Assembly (NCBI RefSeq): GCF_011764545.1
Contig: NZ_AP022870.1
Location: forward strand, 2,030,001-2,094,000
Direction of reading: 5' to 3'
Source: Phytohabitans flavus
GTDB taxonomy: Bacteria; Actinomycetota; Actinomycetes; Mycobacteriales; Micromonosporaceae
Length of the DNA stretch: 64,000 bases
Made by a program: the position numbers and the translations under genes. How positions within the stretch are numbered: the first letter of the stretch is position 1; every line of letters begins with the position of its first letter. Of this stretch, positions 16,608 through 24,790 are shown piece by piece. The notes beneath the pieces are model-generated. The model saw only the letters and a list, made by a program, of their open reading frames with translations, was not told the origin of the DNA and ran no database searches.

Positions 16608-17105
16608 ATGAACGGAGGTCTGTTCAGCTTCCCGAATCCGGTGAACGAGGTGTCCGCCCGGCTCGTGGCCGGCGGTGTCGTCGTCCTGTCCGTGGTGGCG
16701 ATCGCGCTGGACCAGCCCTGGCTCACGGCGCTCATCGCGTACGGCTTCGTCGCCCGGGTGCTCGCCGGGCCGAGGTTCAGCCCGCTGGCCCTGCTCGTCA
16801 CGCGGGTGATCACCCCGCGGCTGCCGGTGCGCGAGAAGCTCGTGCCCGGTCCGCCCAAGCGGTTCGCCCAAGGGATCGGCGCGGTGCTCACCGTGACCGC
16901 CGCCGTGCTGGCGCTGGGGTTCGGCCAGCATCTCGCGGCGTACCTGGTCCTCGGCGCGGTCATCGTGGCGGCGACGCTGGAGTCGGTGTTCGCCTTCTGC
17001 GTGGGCTGCACGATCTTCGCCGGGCTCATGCGGGTCGGGTTGATTCCGGAGGCCGTCTGCGCCGAGTGCAACGACATCTGGAGCCGGGTGCCGGCCTCGC
17101 CGTAG
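16608..17105 (+). CDS. DUF4395 family membrane protein
   Basis: 165 residues with two pairs of hydrophobic spans (about 20-60 and 90-140). The start FSFPNPVNEVSARLVAG and the cysteine-bearing end (FAFCVGCTIF, CAEC) are typical of DUF4395. Members are often found beside thiosulfate sulfurtransferase or thioredoxin-like genes, but no such partner is visible here. ATG at 16608 follows a 6-bp inverted repeat, CATGGG/CCCATG. Confidence 0.8.
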   Translation: MNGGLFSFPNPVNEVSARLVAGGVVVLSVVAIALDQPWLTALIAYGFVARVLAGPRFSPLALLVTRVITPRLPVREKLVPGPPKRFAQGIGAVLTVTAAVLALGFGQHLAAYLVLGAVIVAATLESVFAFCVGCTIFAGLMRVGLIPEAVCAECNDIWSRVPASP

Positions 17106-17170
17106 GGAGACGCCACGGCTCACCGCAAGCGGGCCAGCCAGCGTTCCGACTCCTCGATAACCAGTCCGGG

Positions 17171-17208
17171 CTGCTCCCGCGGCCTCACCCGCCGCGCTCC
17201 ACAACCCC
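17171..17208 (+). repeat. fragment of the dispersed core module
   Basis: GCTGCTCCCGCGGCCTCACC followed by GCCGCGCTCCACAACCC matches the second half of the core module at 40577-40612. Only this half is present, downstream of the DUF4395 gene. Confidence 0.55.
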
Positions 17209-17246
17209 CGCCCTCGCGACGCCGTCATGGTGGCTCGCTTGTGCGG

Positions 17247-18490
17247 TTACAGCTGGACGACTTGGGTGGGGCCAGCGGGGGGCGTGATGCGGACCTCGGT
17301 GGCGGTGGCAGGCAGGAGGGCGGCGTTTCGCCCCGCGTCGTGCCAGCGCCCGCCGCCGGCGCGGTGTTGCAGCGCGGCGCGGGGCGCGGCGACCAGCGTG
17401 CCCTGCGCGTCGGGGAGTCGTATCCGCACCGGCAGGATCGCCGTCCAGTCCACGGAGCCGCTCGCCACCGCCTGGTATTCGGCCTCGCCGCGGGCCAGCA
17501 TGGCCACGACGCGGGTCGGGTCGTCGTCGAACTGGATCGTCTCGACCAGCAGCCGGCGACCGTCCGGGGTGGCGCCGCGGACGGTCAGTCGCGGCAGCCG
17601 CGGGTCTTCGATGTGCGCGCCGTGGAAGTCCACGTAGGGCGCGAGCGCCGAGAATGTGTTGTCCCGGCGCGAGGGGACGGGCGCGCCGGGCAGCGTGTAC
17701 TCGAACCACTCCGGCGCGGGCACCTCCTTCTGCTCCGGGTAGAGCACGTACGTCGCGTTGCTGATGTACACCTGGCCCGGCTGGCTGTTCGGCCGCCGGA
17801 GCGCCACGGTGATTTTCCTGAGCTGCCGGCCCACGTGCTGCCAGCCGGCGCCGTCGTCGAACGCGAAGGGCTGATATTGCCGCACCACCTTGCCGTCCGG
17901 CGCGTATCGCAGCTCGGTCGAAAGCTCCACCGGCCACCCGAAGTCCAGCACGAGCAGCACGTCGCGCTCCGGACCGAGCAGGATCGCCTGCCCGATGTCC
18001 TCCATCCGCGTCGGCGCGTTGACCGACGAAACAGTCGACACTCGCGGACCTTCCGCCGTCGGCTCGATCCACCCGACCGCCGCCCCGGTGCCACCGCGTT
18101 GCGCGATGAACGCCGCGGGGCCGGCCGGTGTGCTGCCCGCCCACAGCACGTGCGGCTCGCCCCGCATGTTGGGCAGCGGGTCCTGCAAGCCGAACCACTG
18201 CTGTCGTACCTGACGCAGGTAGTCCTTGTCGCCGGCCAGGTCACCGCGGGTCGGCTCGGCGAACAGCGGGTTGCTCGGGTCGAGCGGCTGCTCGTCGTCG
18301 GTGTCGGTACCGACAAATCTCAGGAGGCCCCCGTGGCGGCGACGGCCAGGCCGGCGGTGAGCAGTGCGCGGCGGCGCACGACCCGGCGCCGCCCGCCCCG
18401 CCGGATGTCGTCGATCAGGTCGGGCGGGCCGGTCAGGTGGTCGGTCGCCCGGTGCAGGAGGGTCCGGATGTCGTTGTCGCTCAGGGTCAT
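17247..18490 (-). CDS. membrane protein coupled to an ECF sigma factor (putative anti-sigma), apparent frameshift
   Basis: ATG 18490 overlaps the stop of the SigE-type gene and opens MTLSDNDIRTLLHRATDHL, the cytosolic start typical of such partners, then RRRALLTAGLAVAATG, a membrane span. The frame hits TGA at once after a C5 run (18328-18332). One added base restores a 414-residue protein whose remainder (VGTDTDDEQPLDPSN to the stop at 17247) is an extracellular domain of unknown type. This has IEDPRLPRLTVRGATPDGRR and a final RITPPAGPTQVVQL. Length plus one is exactly divisible by three, supporting the repair. As read, only the short N-terminal peptide and a headless C-terminal frame exist. 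Role inferred from coupling and topology. Confidence 0.65.
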
Positions 18491-19011
18491 CGCGCGCTCC
18501 GGTGCGAGTCGGGTTCGGGCAGGACGAGATCGGACCCGGACAGTGCCTCGCGTAGCTTGGCCAGCCCACGGGCGGTATGGCTCCGCACCGCACCCTCGGA
18601 GCAGTCCAGGGCCGCCGCGGTCTCCGCGACCGAGAGGTCTTCGAGGAAACGCAGCGCCACCGCGGCCCGCTGGCGCAGCGGCAGGGCGCGCAGCGCCGCG
18701 ACCACCCCTTCCCGCAGCGCCACGTCACCGGCGTGGTCGGGCGCGGACCGGTCGAGGTCGCCCAGCGCCTGCTCGGGGCGCCGGCTGCGCCGCCGCCAGC
18801 GGTTGGCCGCGCGGTTGACCAGCGCCTTGCGCACGTAGGCGTCCGGCGTCGCGCGCACTCGGCGCCACCGCACGTAGACCTGCTCCAGCACCTCCTGGAG
18901 CAGGTCCTCCGCCGCGTGCCGGTCACCTGTCAGCAGGTATGCCACCCTCAGCAGCGACACCCACCTGGAGCGCACGAAGTCGTCGAATTCCGCGCCGGGC
19001 GCCTCGCCCAT
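18487..19011 (-). CDS. SigE-family ECF RNA polymerase sigma factor (second)
   Basis: 174 residues: region 2 FDDFVRSRWVSLLRVAYLLT and HAAEDLLQEVLEQVYVRW, region 4 LPLRQRAAVALRFLEDLSVAET followed by a helix-turn-helix ending VRSHTARGLAKLREAL. It is a better family match than the first sigma factor, including the LLTGDRHAAEDLLQ signature. The stop overlaps the ATG of its membrane partner (ATGA), so the two are translated together. About 160 bp separate it from hrpB downstream of its promoter side. Confidence 0.92.
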   Translation of the reverse strand: MGEAPGAEFDDFVRSRWVSLLRVAYLLTGDRHAAEDLLQEVLEQVYVRWRRVRATPDAYVRKALVNRAANRWRRRSRRPEQALGDLDRSAPDHAGDVALREGVVAALRALPLRQRAAVALRFLEDLSVAETAAALDCSEGAVRSHTARGLAKLREALSGSDLVLPEPDSHRSAR

Positions 19012-19175
19012 ACGTCCTCCCCGGTTCCGTCACACACCAAGACACCGGACGGCGCGATCCGGGTTACGCACCCAGTGAATCGGGACAGCGGCGGCTATGC
19101 CGGCCGGGGTTGGGGTGTGGAGCGCGGAGTCGGCTTCGAGGTACACGACAAAGCTCAGGCCACGTAGCGGACCGA

Positions 19176-21590
19176 TCAGGGTGGTGTGGTGGGGTCCTCG
19201 GGCCAGGCGTGGCGCGGGTAGCGGCCGCGCAGCTCGGCGCGTACCCGCGGATATCCCGTACGCCAGAACGACGCCAGATCGGCCGTGACCGCGACCGGAC
19301 GGCGGGCCGGCGACAGTAGGTGCAGCAGGACGGGCACTCGCCCATCCGCGATCACCGGCGCCTCCCGCCAGCCGAACGCCTCCTGCACCCGCAGCGCCAG
19401 CACCGGTGCCTGGGGATCGGTGTAGTCGAGCCGCAGCCGTGACCCGCCGGGCACCGGTAGCCGCTCGGGCGCCATCCGGTCCAGCGCCGCGGCCTGCGGC
19501 CAGGGCAGCAGCCGGCGCAGGGCGGTGGCGACGTCGGCCCGTTCCAGATCGGCTCGGCGCCGCGCCGCGTGCAGTTCCGGACCCAGCCACAGCTCGGCCG
19601 TATCCAGCAGGGCGTCGTCGGACATGTCCGGCCACGGGACGCCCAGCGCGTGCCGGCAGAATGCCAGCCGCTCGCGCAGCGCACGCGCGTCGCGGTCCCA
19701 CCTCAGCAGCGCCAGGCCCTCGCGGCGCAGGCCCTCGAGCAGGGCGCGGTCGAGTGCGTCGCGGTCCGGGTCGGGCAGCGGCCGTTCGACGAGCGTCACC
19801 GCGCCGAGCCGTTCGAACGCGCGGGCCACCACGTCGCCGCCGGACCAGGCCACTTCCTGGCCCCGCGTCAGCTGGTCGGCGCCGGCCACCCGGGCAGTCG
19901 CCTCGTCGATCGCGGCGGCCACCCGGATCCGCGCCGCGGGCCGGCTGGGGTCGCGGTCCGCGGCGGCGATCGCCAGCCACGGCGCGCCCGCCAGCGCCGA
20001 CCCGGGCGCCAGGTTCGCGGCGGTCCCACCCGCCATGAGGTACGCCGTGCCGCCCGGTTGCCGAGCCCGGGCCAGCCTTTCCGGGTACGCCAGACCAACC
20101 ACCAGCCCAGCGGCCAGATCGTCCGGCAGTTCCGTCTTGGGCCAGTCGCCGGCCTCGGCACGCAGCCGGCGTACCTCCGTCGTCCAGTGGTGATCGGCGC
20201 TGGAGCGCTGCCGGCGCCACGCCGCGACCAGGTCCTCGCCCGGGGTCTGCTCGGTGAGCAGCGCGACGACCTGTGCGGCCCGGTCGGCACCGACCGCCGG
20301 GGCGCCGTCGAGCAGGGCCCGCGCCAGCCGCGGGTGCGCGCCGACAGCGGCGATCGCACGCCCGCGCGCCGTGACCCGACCACCAGCCTCGACCGCGCCG
20401 AGCGCGCGGAGCGTCTGGGTCGCCGCCCGCATCGCACCGGCCGGGGGCCGGTCCGGCAGCGCCAGCCCAGCCCCGTCCGGGTCGCCCCAGCAGGCCAGAT
20501 CGAGCGCGAAGCCGGTCAGGTCGGCCACCGCGATCTCGGGCTCAGGCTGGGCCGGCAGCCGATCGTGCTGGGCCGGCGACCAACAGCGATACACCACACC
20601 GGGCGCCTCTCGACCGGCCCGTCCGGCGCGCTGGTCCGCGGCCGACCGCGACACCGGCACGGTGGCGAGCATGCCCAGCCCGCGGGCGTGGTCGGTACGC
20701 GGCACCCGGCTCAGGCCAGCGTCGACAACCACCCGCACGCCGGGCACGGTCAGGCTGCTCTCCGCGACAGCACTGGCCAGCACGACCCGCCGGCCGGTGG
20801 TACCCGGTCGAAGCACAGCGTCCTGGGACGCCGCGTCCTGGCGGCCGTGCAGCGTCAGCACGGCGACCTCACCCAGCCTGGACGCGACCGCCGAGATCTC
20901 ACCGGCACCGGGCAGGAACACCAGCACGTCGCCGTCGTGCTCGCCCAACGCCCGCCGCACCGTGGCCGCGACATGATCCAGCAGCCGCGGGTCGACGCGC
21001 AGGCCATGAGGCGCGTCGACCGGCCGCGGCGGCGGCGCCCACACCACCTCGACCGGGTGCGACGCCTCGTCGGCGACGACAACCTCCTCGGTGCCCAACA
21101 CCCGAGCCATAGCCGCGGTGTCGGCGGTCGCCGAGGTCGCGAGCAGCCACAGGTCCGGCCGGAGCGTGGCACGTACATCGACGCAGAACGCCATGGCCAG
21201 ATCCGAGTCCAGGTGCCGCTCATGGCACTCGTCCAGAATCACCGCGCCCGTGCCGGGCAGGTCCGGATCGCGCTGCAACCGCCGCACGAGCACTCCGGTG
21301 GTCACCACCTCGACCCGGGTGTCCGCGCTGACCCGGCGATCCCCGCGAACGGCATACCCGACCCGCCCACCGACCCGATCACCCAGAAGCCCCGCCATCC
21401 GGCGCGCCGCCGCACGGGCCGCGATCCGCCTCGGCTCCGCGACCACCACCCGGCCGGACACCTGTTCCATGAGCGCCAGCGGCACCACCGTCGTCTTCCC
21501 AGCACCCGGCGGCGCCACCAGAACGGCGGCACCCGCATCCCGCAAGGCGCCCTCGACCGCGGGTAGAACCTTCTCGACAGGCAGCACCAC
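19176..21590 (-). CDS. hrpB: ATP-dependent helicase HrpB
   Basis: 804 residues. DEAH-type motor: Walker A APPGAGKTTVVPLAL, motif Ia VAEPRRIAARAAA, DECHERHLDSDLA (motif II, DECH), TSATAD (motif III), and SAVAESSLTVPGV and DQRAGRAGREAPG (motifs V-VI). A ratchet/winged-helix region and the HrpB C-terminal domain follow, including the family ending with PVAVTADLASFWRTGYPRVR and the RYPRHAWPEDP signature. HrpB helicases are RNA or DNA translocases of unclear cellular role. The frame is open to 22004, but the first good start is GTG 21590, preceded by AGGA and followed by VLPVEKVLPAVEGAL, the usual N-terminus. Confidence 0.93.
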   Translation of the reverse strand: MVLPVEKVLPAVEGALRDAGAAVLVAPPGAGKTTVVPLALMEQVSGRVVVAEPRRIAARAAARRMAGLLGDRVGGRVGYAVRGDRRVSADTRVEVVTTGVLVRRLQRDPDLPGTGAVILDECHERHLDSDLAMAFCVDVRATLRPDLWLLATSATADTAAMARVLGTEEVVVADEASHPVEVVWAPPPRPVDAPHGLRVDPRLLDHVAATVRRALGEHDGDVLVFLPGAGEISAVASRLGEVAVLTLHGRQDAASQDAVLRPGTTGRRVVLASAVAESSLTVPGVRVVVDAGLSRVPRTDHARGLGMLATVPVSRSAADQRAGRAGREAPGVVYRCWSPAQHDRLPAQPEPEIAVADLTGFALDLACWGDPDGAGLALPDRPPAGAMRAATQTLRALGAVEAGGRVTARGRAIAAVGAHPRLARALLDGAPAVGADRAAQVVALLTEQTPGEDLVAAWRRQRSSADHHWTTEVRRLRAEAGDWPKTELPDDLAAGLVVGLAYPERLARARQPGGTAYLMAGGTAANLAPGSALAGAPWLAIAAADRDPSRPAARIRVAAAIDEATARVAGADQLTRGQEVAWSGGDVVARAFERLGAVTLVERPLPDPDRDALDRALLEGLRREGLALLRWDRDARALRERLAFCRHALGVPWPDMSDDALLDTAELWLGPELHAARRRADLERADVATALRRLLPWPQAAALDRMAPERLPVPGGSRLRLDYTDPQAPVLALRVQEAFGWREAPVIADGRVPVLLHLLSPARRPVAVTADLASFWRTGYPRVRAELRGRYPRHAWPEDPTTPP

Positions 21591-21635
21591 GCCATCCTGC
21601 CGCACCACATACCTCAGGCCACCGAAACGAAGTGC

Positions 21636-21666
21636 TGGCCCGGACCGGCGTAGCCGATCCGGGCCA
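21636..21666 (-). terminator. stem-loop terminator of the FG-GAP gene
   Basis: TGGCCCGGA pairs with TCCGGGCCA, and inside it CGGC pairs with GCCG around GTA, giving a long bipartite stem 13 bp past the stop of the minus-strand gene at 21679. It lies between that gene and hrpB. Confidence 0.6.
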
Positions 21667-21678
21667 AGATGACGGCGG

Positions 21679-22908
21679 TTAGACGAAGAAGCCGTCCTGG
21701 TAAATCCCGGTCCAGATGCCGTGGTCGCCGAATCCCACGATGTCTGGACGTCCGTCACCGGTGATGTCGATGACGAATCTAGGGTGTTCCACGACCTTCC
21801 ATTGCCGGTCACGGCCGAACTCCGCGCTGACAAACCGGACCGGCGCCTCGAACGCGCCGTTGGTGCGACCCGCCGCCGTGAACACGCCCGGGTTGCCGAA
21901 TCCGATGATGTCACTGCGGCCGTCGCCGTTGAGGTCGGCCGCCATCCGCGGGTGCGTGCCCGCGACCCATCCGGTGCTGAAACCGAAGTCGCTGATGGCG
22001 ACACTGAACGAGTTGAACGTGCCGTCGCCGCGGCCTCGGGCGACGAAGGTGGTGGATTGGAAGAAGATCAGGTCGGCGAAGCCGTCGCCGCTGACGTCAC
22101 TGACCAGATCGGGCGGCACCGGGTTACCCGAGGGTGGCCAGACCCCGCCGGCGAACTCCTCCGCGTTGTAGCGGCCGCCGCCCTGTGCTACGAGCGAAAA
22201 CAGGGTGGGCGGCGCTCCCTGGCGGCTGGTGATCGCGCCGAGGATGTCCGCCCGGCCGTCCCTTGTGACGTCGACGATGTGGAATTCCGTCGTGCGCGCC
22301 AGCGAGTCGTCGACGGGGAAGACGCCACTGACAAAGATCGGTGAGCCGAACCCACCGTCACCGCGGGCGAGCGCGACCTCGATCCGCTGGTCGCGGATGC
22401 AGAACAGGTCGCTGCGGCCGTCTCCGTCGGCGTCGGCCAGCTTGCGGATGGTGCACGCGACCGAGTTGAAACCGCTGGACACGTGCGCGATCGGGCCGAA
22501 GCGGCCACCACCGGCGGAGACCGCGGTGAACACACCGGTCTCCCGGACTCCGACGATGTCAGCGCGCCCGTCGCCGGTGATATCGGCGACGAAGCGATCG
22601 TGCGCGTCGACCCGCCAGCCGGTCGTGATCGCGAAGTCGTTGCTGACCTGGCTCGGCGCCGCGAACTGGCCATTGCCGGTCGCCACCGCGGTGTGTACCC
22701 CGGTGAAGAAGAACCCGACGACGTCGCCGCGCCCGTCCCCGGTGATATCCGCGACGAGTCGCGGATGTTTGTCGCTCTGCCAGCCCTGCTCGGTCCCGAA
22801 ATCTCGCATGACCAAGTGGGCGGCACTGGCTGGCGCCGCCCCGACCCCCAATGCCAGAACCACCCCCGCCCCCGTGGCAGTCGCGATCCGCCATACCTTC
22901 GAGTGCAT
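21679..22908 (-). CDS. secreted FG-GAP/VCBS repeat protein
   Basis: 409 residues. A signal peptide ends near APASAAHL (about residue 32). The mature part is seven or so repeats of a calcium-loop FG-GAP type, each with D-x-T/N-G-D-G-R-x-D-I/V-x-G-F (for example DITGDGRGDVVGFF, DLNGDGRSDIIGFG, DITGDGRPDIVGFG). These fold into a beta-propeller that binds calcium and is common in exported carbohydrate- or matrix-binding proteins. No catalytic domain is attached. Single gene with its own terminator-like stem downstream. Confidence 0.85.
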   Translation of the reverse strand: MHSKVWRIATATGAGVVLALGVGAAPASAAHLVMRDFGTEQGWQSDKHPRLVADITGDGRGDVVGFFFTGVHTAVATGNGQFAAPSQVSNDFAITTGWRVDAHDRFVADITGDGRADIVGVRETGVFTAVSAGGGRFGPIAHVSSGFNSVACTIRKLADADGDGRSDLFCIRDQRIEVALARGDGGFGSPIFVSGVFPVDDSLARTTEFHIVDVTRDGRADILGAITSRQGAPPTLFSLVAQGGGRYNAEEFAGGVWPPSGNPVPPDLVSDVSGDGFADLIFFQSTTFVARGRGDGTFNSFSVAISDFGFSTGWVAGTHPRMAADLNGDGRSDIIGFGNPGVFTAAGRTNGAFEAPVRFVSAEFGRDRQWKVVEHPRFVIDITGDGRPDIVGFGDHGIWTGIYQDGFFV

Positions 22909-23007
22909 ACGTCCCCTCCGTGCTCATCGATCGCCCCCGCGATCGCCAACCGGTAGGCGTTCCAACCAGTTCCACGCCCCGCGACGGATCGGGTAGTTCG
23001 ACGATGG

Positions 23008-23802
23008 TCAGGTCTGGCTGAGATCGGTGCAGTGTGCGATTGACGCATCGTCTGATGGCGCCGCGTGACGCACCTCGGCCTGCCGGACAAGGCGGATGAT
23101 GTCGGCGGGTCCGTTCGACTTCAGGAGGGCCATGAGCCCTGGCCAGTCGGCGAGCTGAAACCGGTCCACGAAGCGGCTGGCTCCGTTGCTGAGCAGTGCG
23201 GCACCTGTCAGCTCATAGCTGGGACAGCTTCCGGTGATCGCTTCGTCCGCGGCTCGCGGGTCGTCTTTGGCCAGCCAGAAGCCCCCTGGCTGGTTTCGGC
23301 GGGCGCGCAAGTCGCGCAGGAGACGGTGGTACTGCTCGCTGCCCTCGGCCACGCCTTCGAGCGCTGACTGGTACGACCGGCTGATGATTACCTCGCGGGT
23401 ATCGCAAACGACCTGCGGCGCACCGTCGGTCCTGTCGAGGACGACGACCGAGTCACCGAGCACAAGATGCTCGACGACTCCGCCGGACACGCGCACCATG
23501 GCTACCGTCGCCGACGGGCTGATGGGATTGGCGACATCGCAGGTGTACCGGTGATTGTCCGTCACCTGCTCGATCGCTTCGGCGAGCACCTTCGACAGGC
23601 TGCGGTCCGGGGCGAGCGACAGGAGGCTGAGCAGGCTGCCTCCCAGGTTCCTGGCATACCAGGCCACGCCATGCTGGCAGATCGAATCGATGCCAGGGAT
23701 GCCGGCGCCGTCGATCAGCACCGCCGCCGCGGGTACGGCGCCGGTGAAGTCCTCGTTTACGCGGCCCGACCAAGCCGCGACGCTCGTCATCGTCACTCGC
23801 AT
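23008..23802 (-). CDS. PP2C-like protein phosphatase-fold protein
   Basis: 264 residues. Features of the PP2C (PPM) fold: an early NED in SGRVNEDFTG, AVLIDGAG where the metal-binding DG sits, SATVAMVRVSGG with VEHLVLGDSVVVL for the central strands, and a terminal DDASIA. The classical RxxMED motif is reduced, so metal binding may be altered. Soluble, with no sensor domain. It is divergent from the TraB-like gene with about 75 bp between starts. Substrates unknown. Confidence 0.65.
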   Translation of the reverse strand: MRVTMTSVAAWSGRVNEDFTGAVPAAAVLIDGAGIPGIDSICQHGVAWYARNLGGSLLSLLSLAPDRSLSKVLAEAIEQVTDNHRYTCDVANPISPSATVAMVRVSGGVVEHLVLGDSVVVLDRTDGAPQVVCDTREVIISRSYQSALEGVAEGSEQYHRLLRDLRARRNQPGGFWLAKDDPRAADEAITGSCPSYELTGAALLSNGASRFVDRFQLADWPGLMALLKSNGPADIIRLVRQAEVRHAAPSDDASIAHCTDLSQT

Positions 23803-23878
23803 AGTCGAACCTAACCATCGCCGGTCCCACCCGCCGTGGGTGCCGTCCGGGCTGGTGGTGGCTTTCTACGCTGTGGGG

Positions 23879-24601
23879 ATGCAGCTGACCGAGATGAGCG
23901 TCATGGGGTTTCGGACGTCGGTCACCGTGTTCCGGCGACCCGCCGGCGGGCTGCGCTGGGTGATCATCCCGACGATCCACATGGGACACGCCGACTACTA
24001 CTGGGCGATCTGGCAACGGCTGCGGTCCTGCCAGGCTGTCATCGCCGAGATCTGGGACGGGCCCAGCTCCACCGGGATGGCCTACGCCAACGCCATGCGC
24101 CTGGCCCGGCAGCGAGCCAGCCGTGACCTGGTGCCGGAGGACATCGACTTCAGCGCGCTTGGCGTACCGATTATCTTCCCCGACGAATACCTGGCGCCGA
24201 ACGCGGACCCGGACCGCCGGATGTCGCGTGAGGAGCGGCTGACCGCGGCCGTGATGACGCCGATCCTCGCGCTGCACATGGCCCTCACGGGCGACGGCGA
24301 CTGGCTCGGCAGCCACGATCTCAACATCCACGACGATACCGAGGTTCACCGGGACGCCAGTGACCGCAAGCGGGAGGACCTGCTGCTCGGCGTGATGCGG
24401 GAGATCGACGGCGAGTTCGCCACCGAGGACATGGAGGTGGCCGTCGTCTTCGGGGCGCTGCACATGCCTACCGTCGTCCAAGAGTTGACCGGCAAGCTCG
24501 GCTACCGGGTGATGCCGGGGGCGCAGTGGCTTACCGCTATCGACTACGACGAGCCGCCGTACATGCGCAAGCCCCCGCTGGACGGGTGGATGGACTGGTA
24601 G
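23879..24601 (+). CDS. TraB/Tiki-superfamily-like protein
   Basis: 240 residues. Two GxxH-type motifs separated by a long helical middle (IIPTIHMGHADYYW near residue 38 and VVFGALHMPTVVQEL near 196) plus an acidic AVIAEIWDG between them match the metalloprotease-like Tiki/TraB/GumN layout. The rest gives no signal peptide or membrane span, so a cytosolic role is expected. ATG 23879 is chosen because the conserved part begins a few residues later; an upstream GTG would add about nine residues. Family assignment is by motif spacing only. Confidence 0.55.
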   Translation: MQLTEMSVMGFRTSVTVFRRPAGGLRWVIIPTIHMGHADYYWAIWQRLRSCQAVIAEIWDGPSSTGMAYANAMRLARQRASRDLVPEDIDFSALGVPIIFPDEYLAPNADPDRRMSREERLTAAVMTPILALHMALTGDGDWLGSHDLNIHDDTEVHRDASDRKREDLLLGVMREIDGEFATEDMEVAVVFGALHMPTVVQELTGKLGYRVMPGAQWLTAIDYDEPPYMRKPPLDGWMDW

Positions 24602-24677
24602 TCCAGCCGGGTAGTCCGATGAATTTCCTCTGAGTGTCCCTTTTGGTGTGTTGATCCCGCTGGCGCAGCCGCCTCCA

Positions 24678-24706
24678 TTGACATAGGTCCTATGTTTCGG
24701 GAGGAT
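24678..24706 (+). promoter_or_regulatory. promoter with embedded palindromic operator for the fucosidase gene
   Basis: TTGACA (24678-24683) is followed after 17 bases by GAGGAT (24701-24706). The spacer and -35 edge carry a 15-bp palindrome, ACATAGG-T-CCTATGT (24681-24695). A repressor bound here would block RNA polymerase. GntR- or LacI-type control by a sugar is plausible for a secreted glycosidase, but the regulator is not in the window. The start codon lies about 85 bp downstream. Confidence 0.55.
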
Positions 24707-24790
24707 TATCGAGTCATTTCGATCTCTAGAACATCTTCACCGGCCACCCGGGGGCCGGCGTTGATGGGCGCGCGCAGGAGAGAGGGCACC

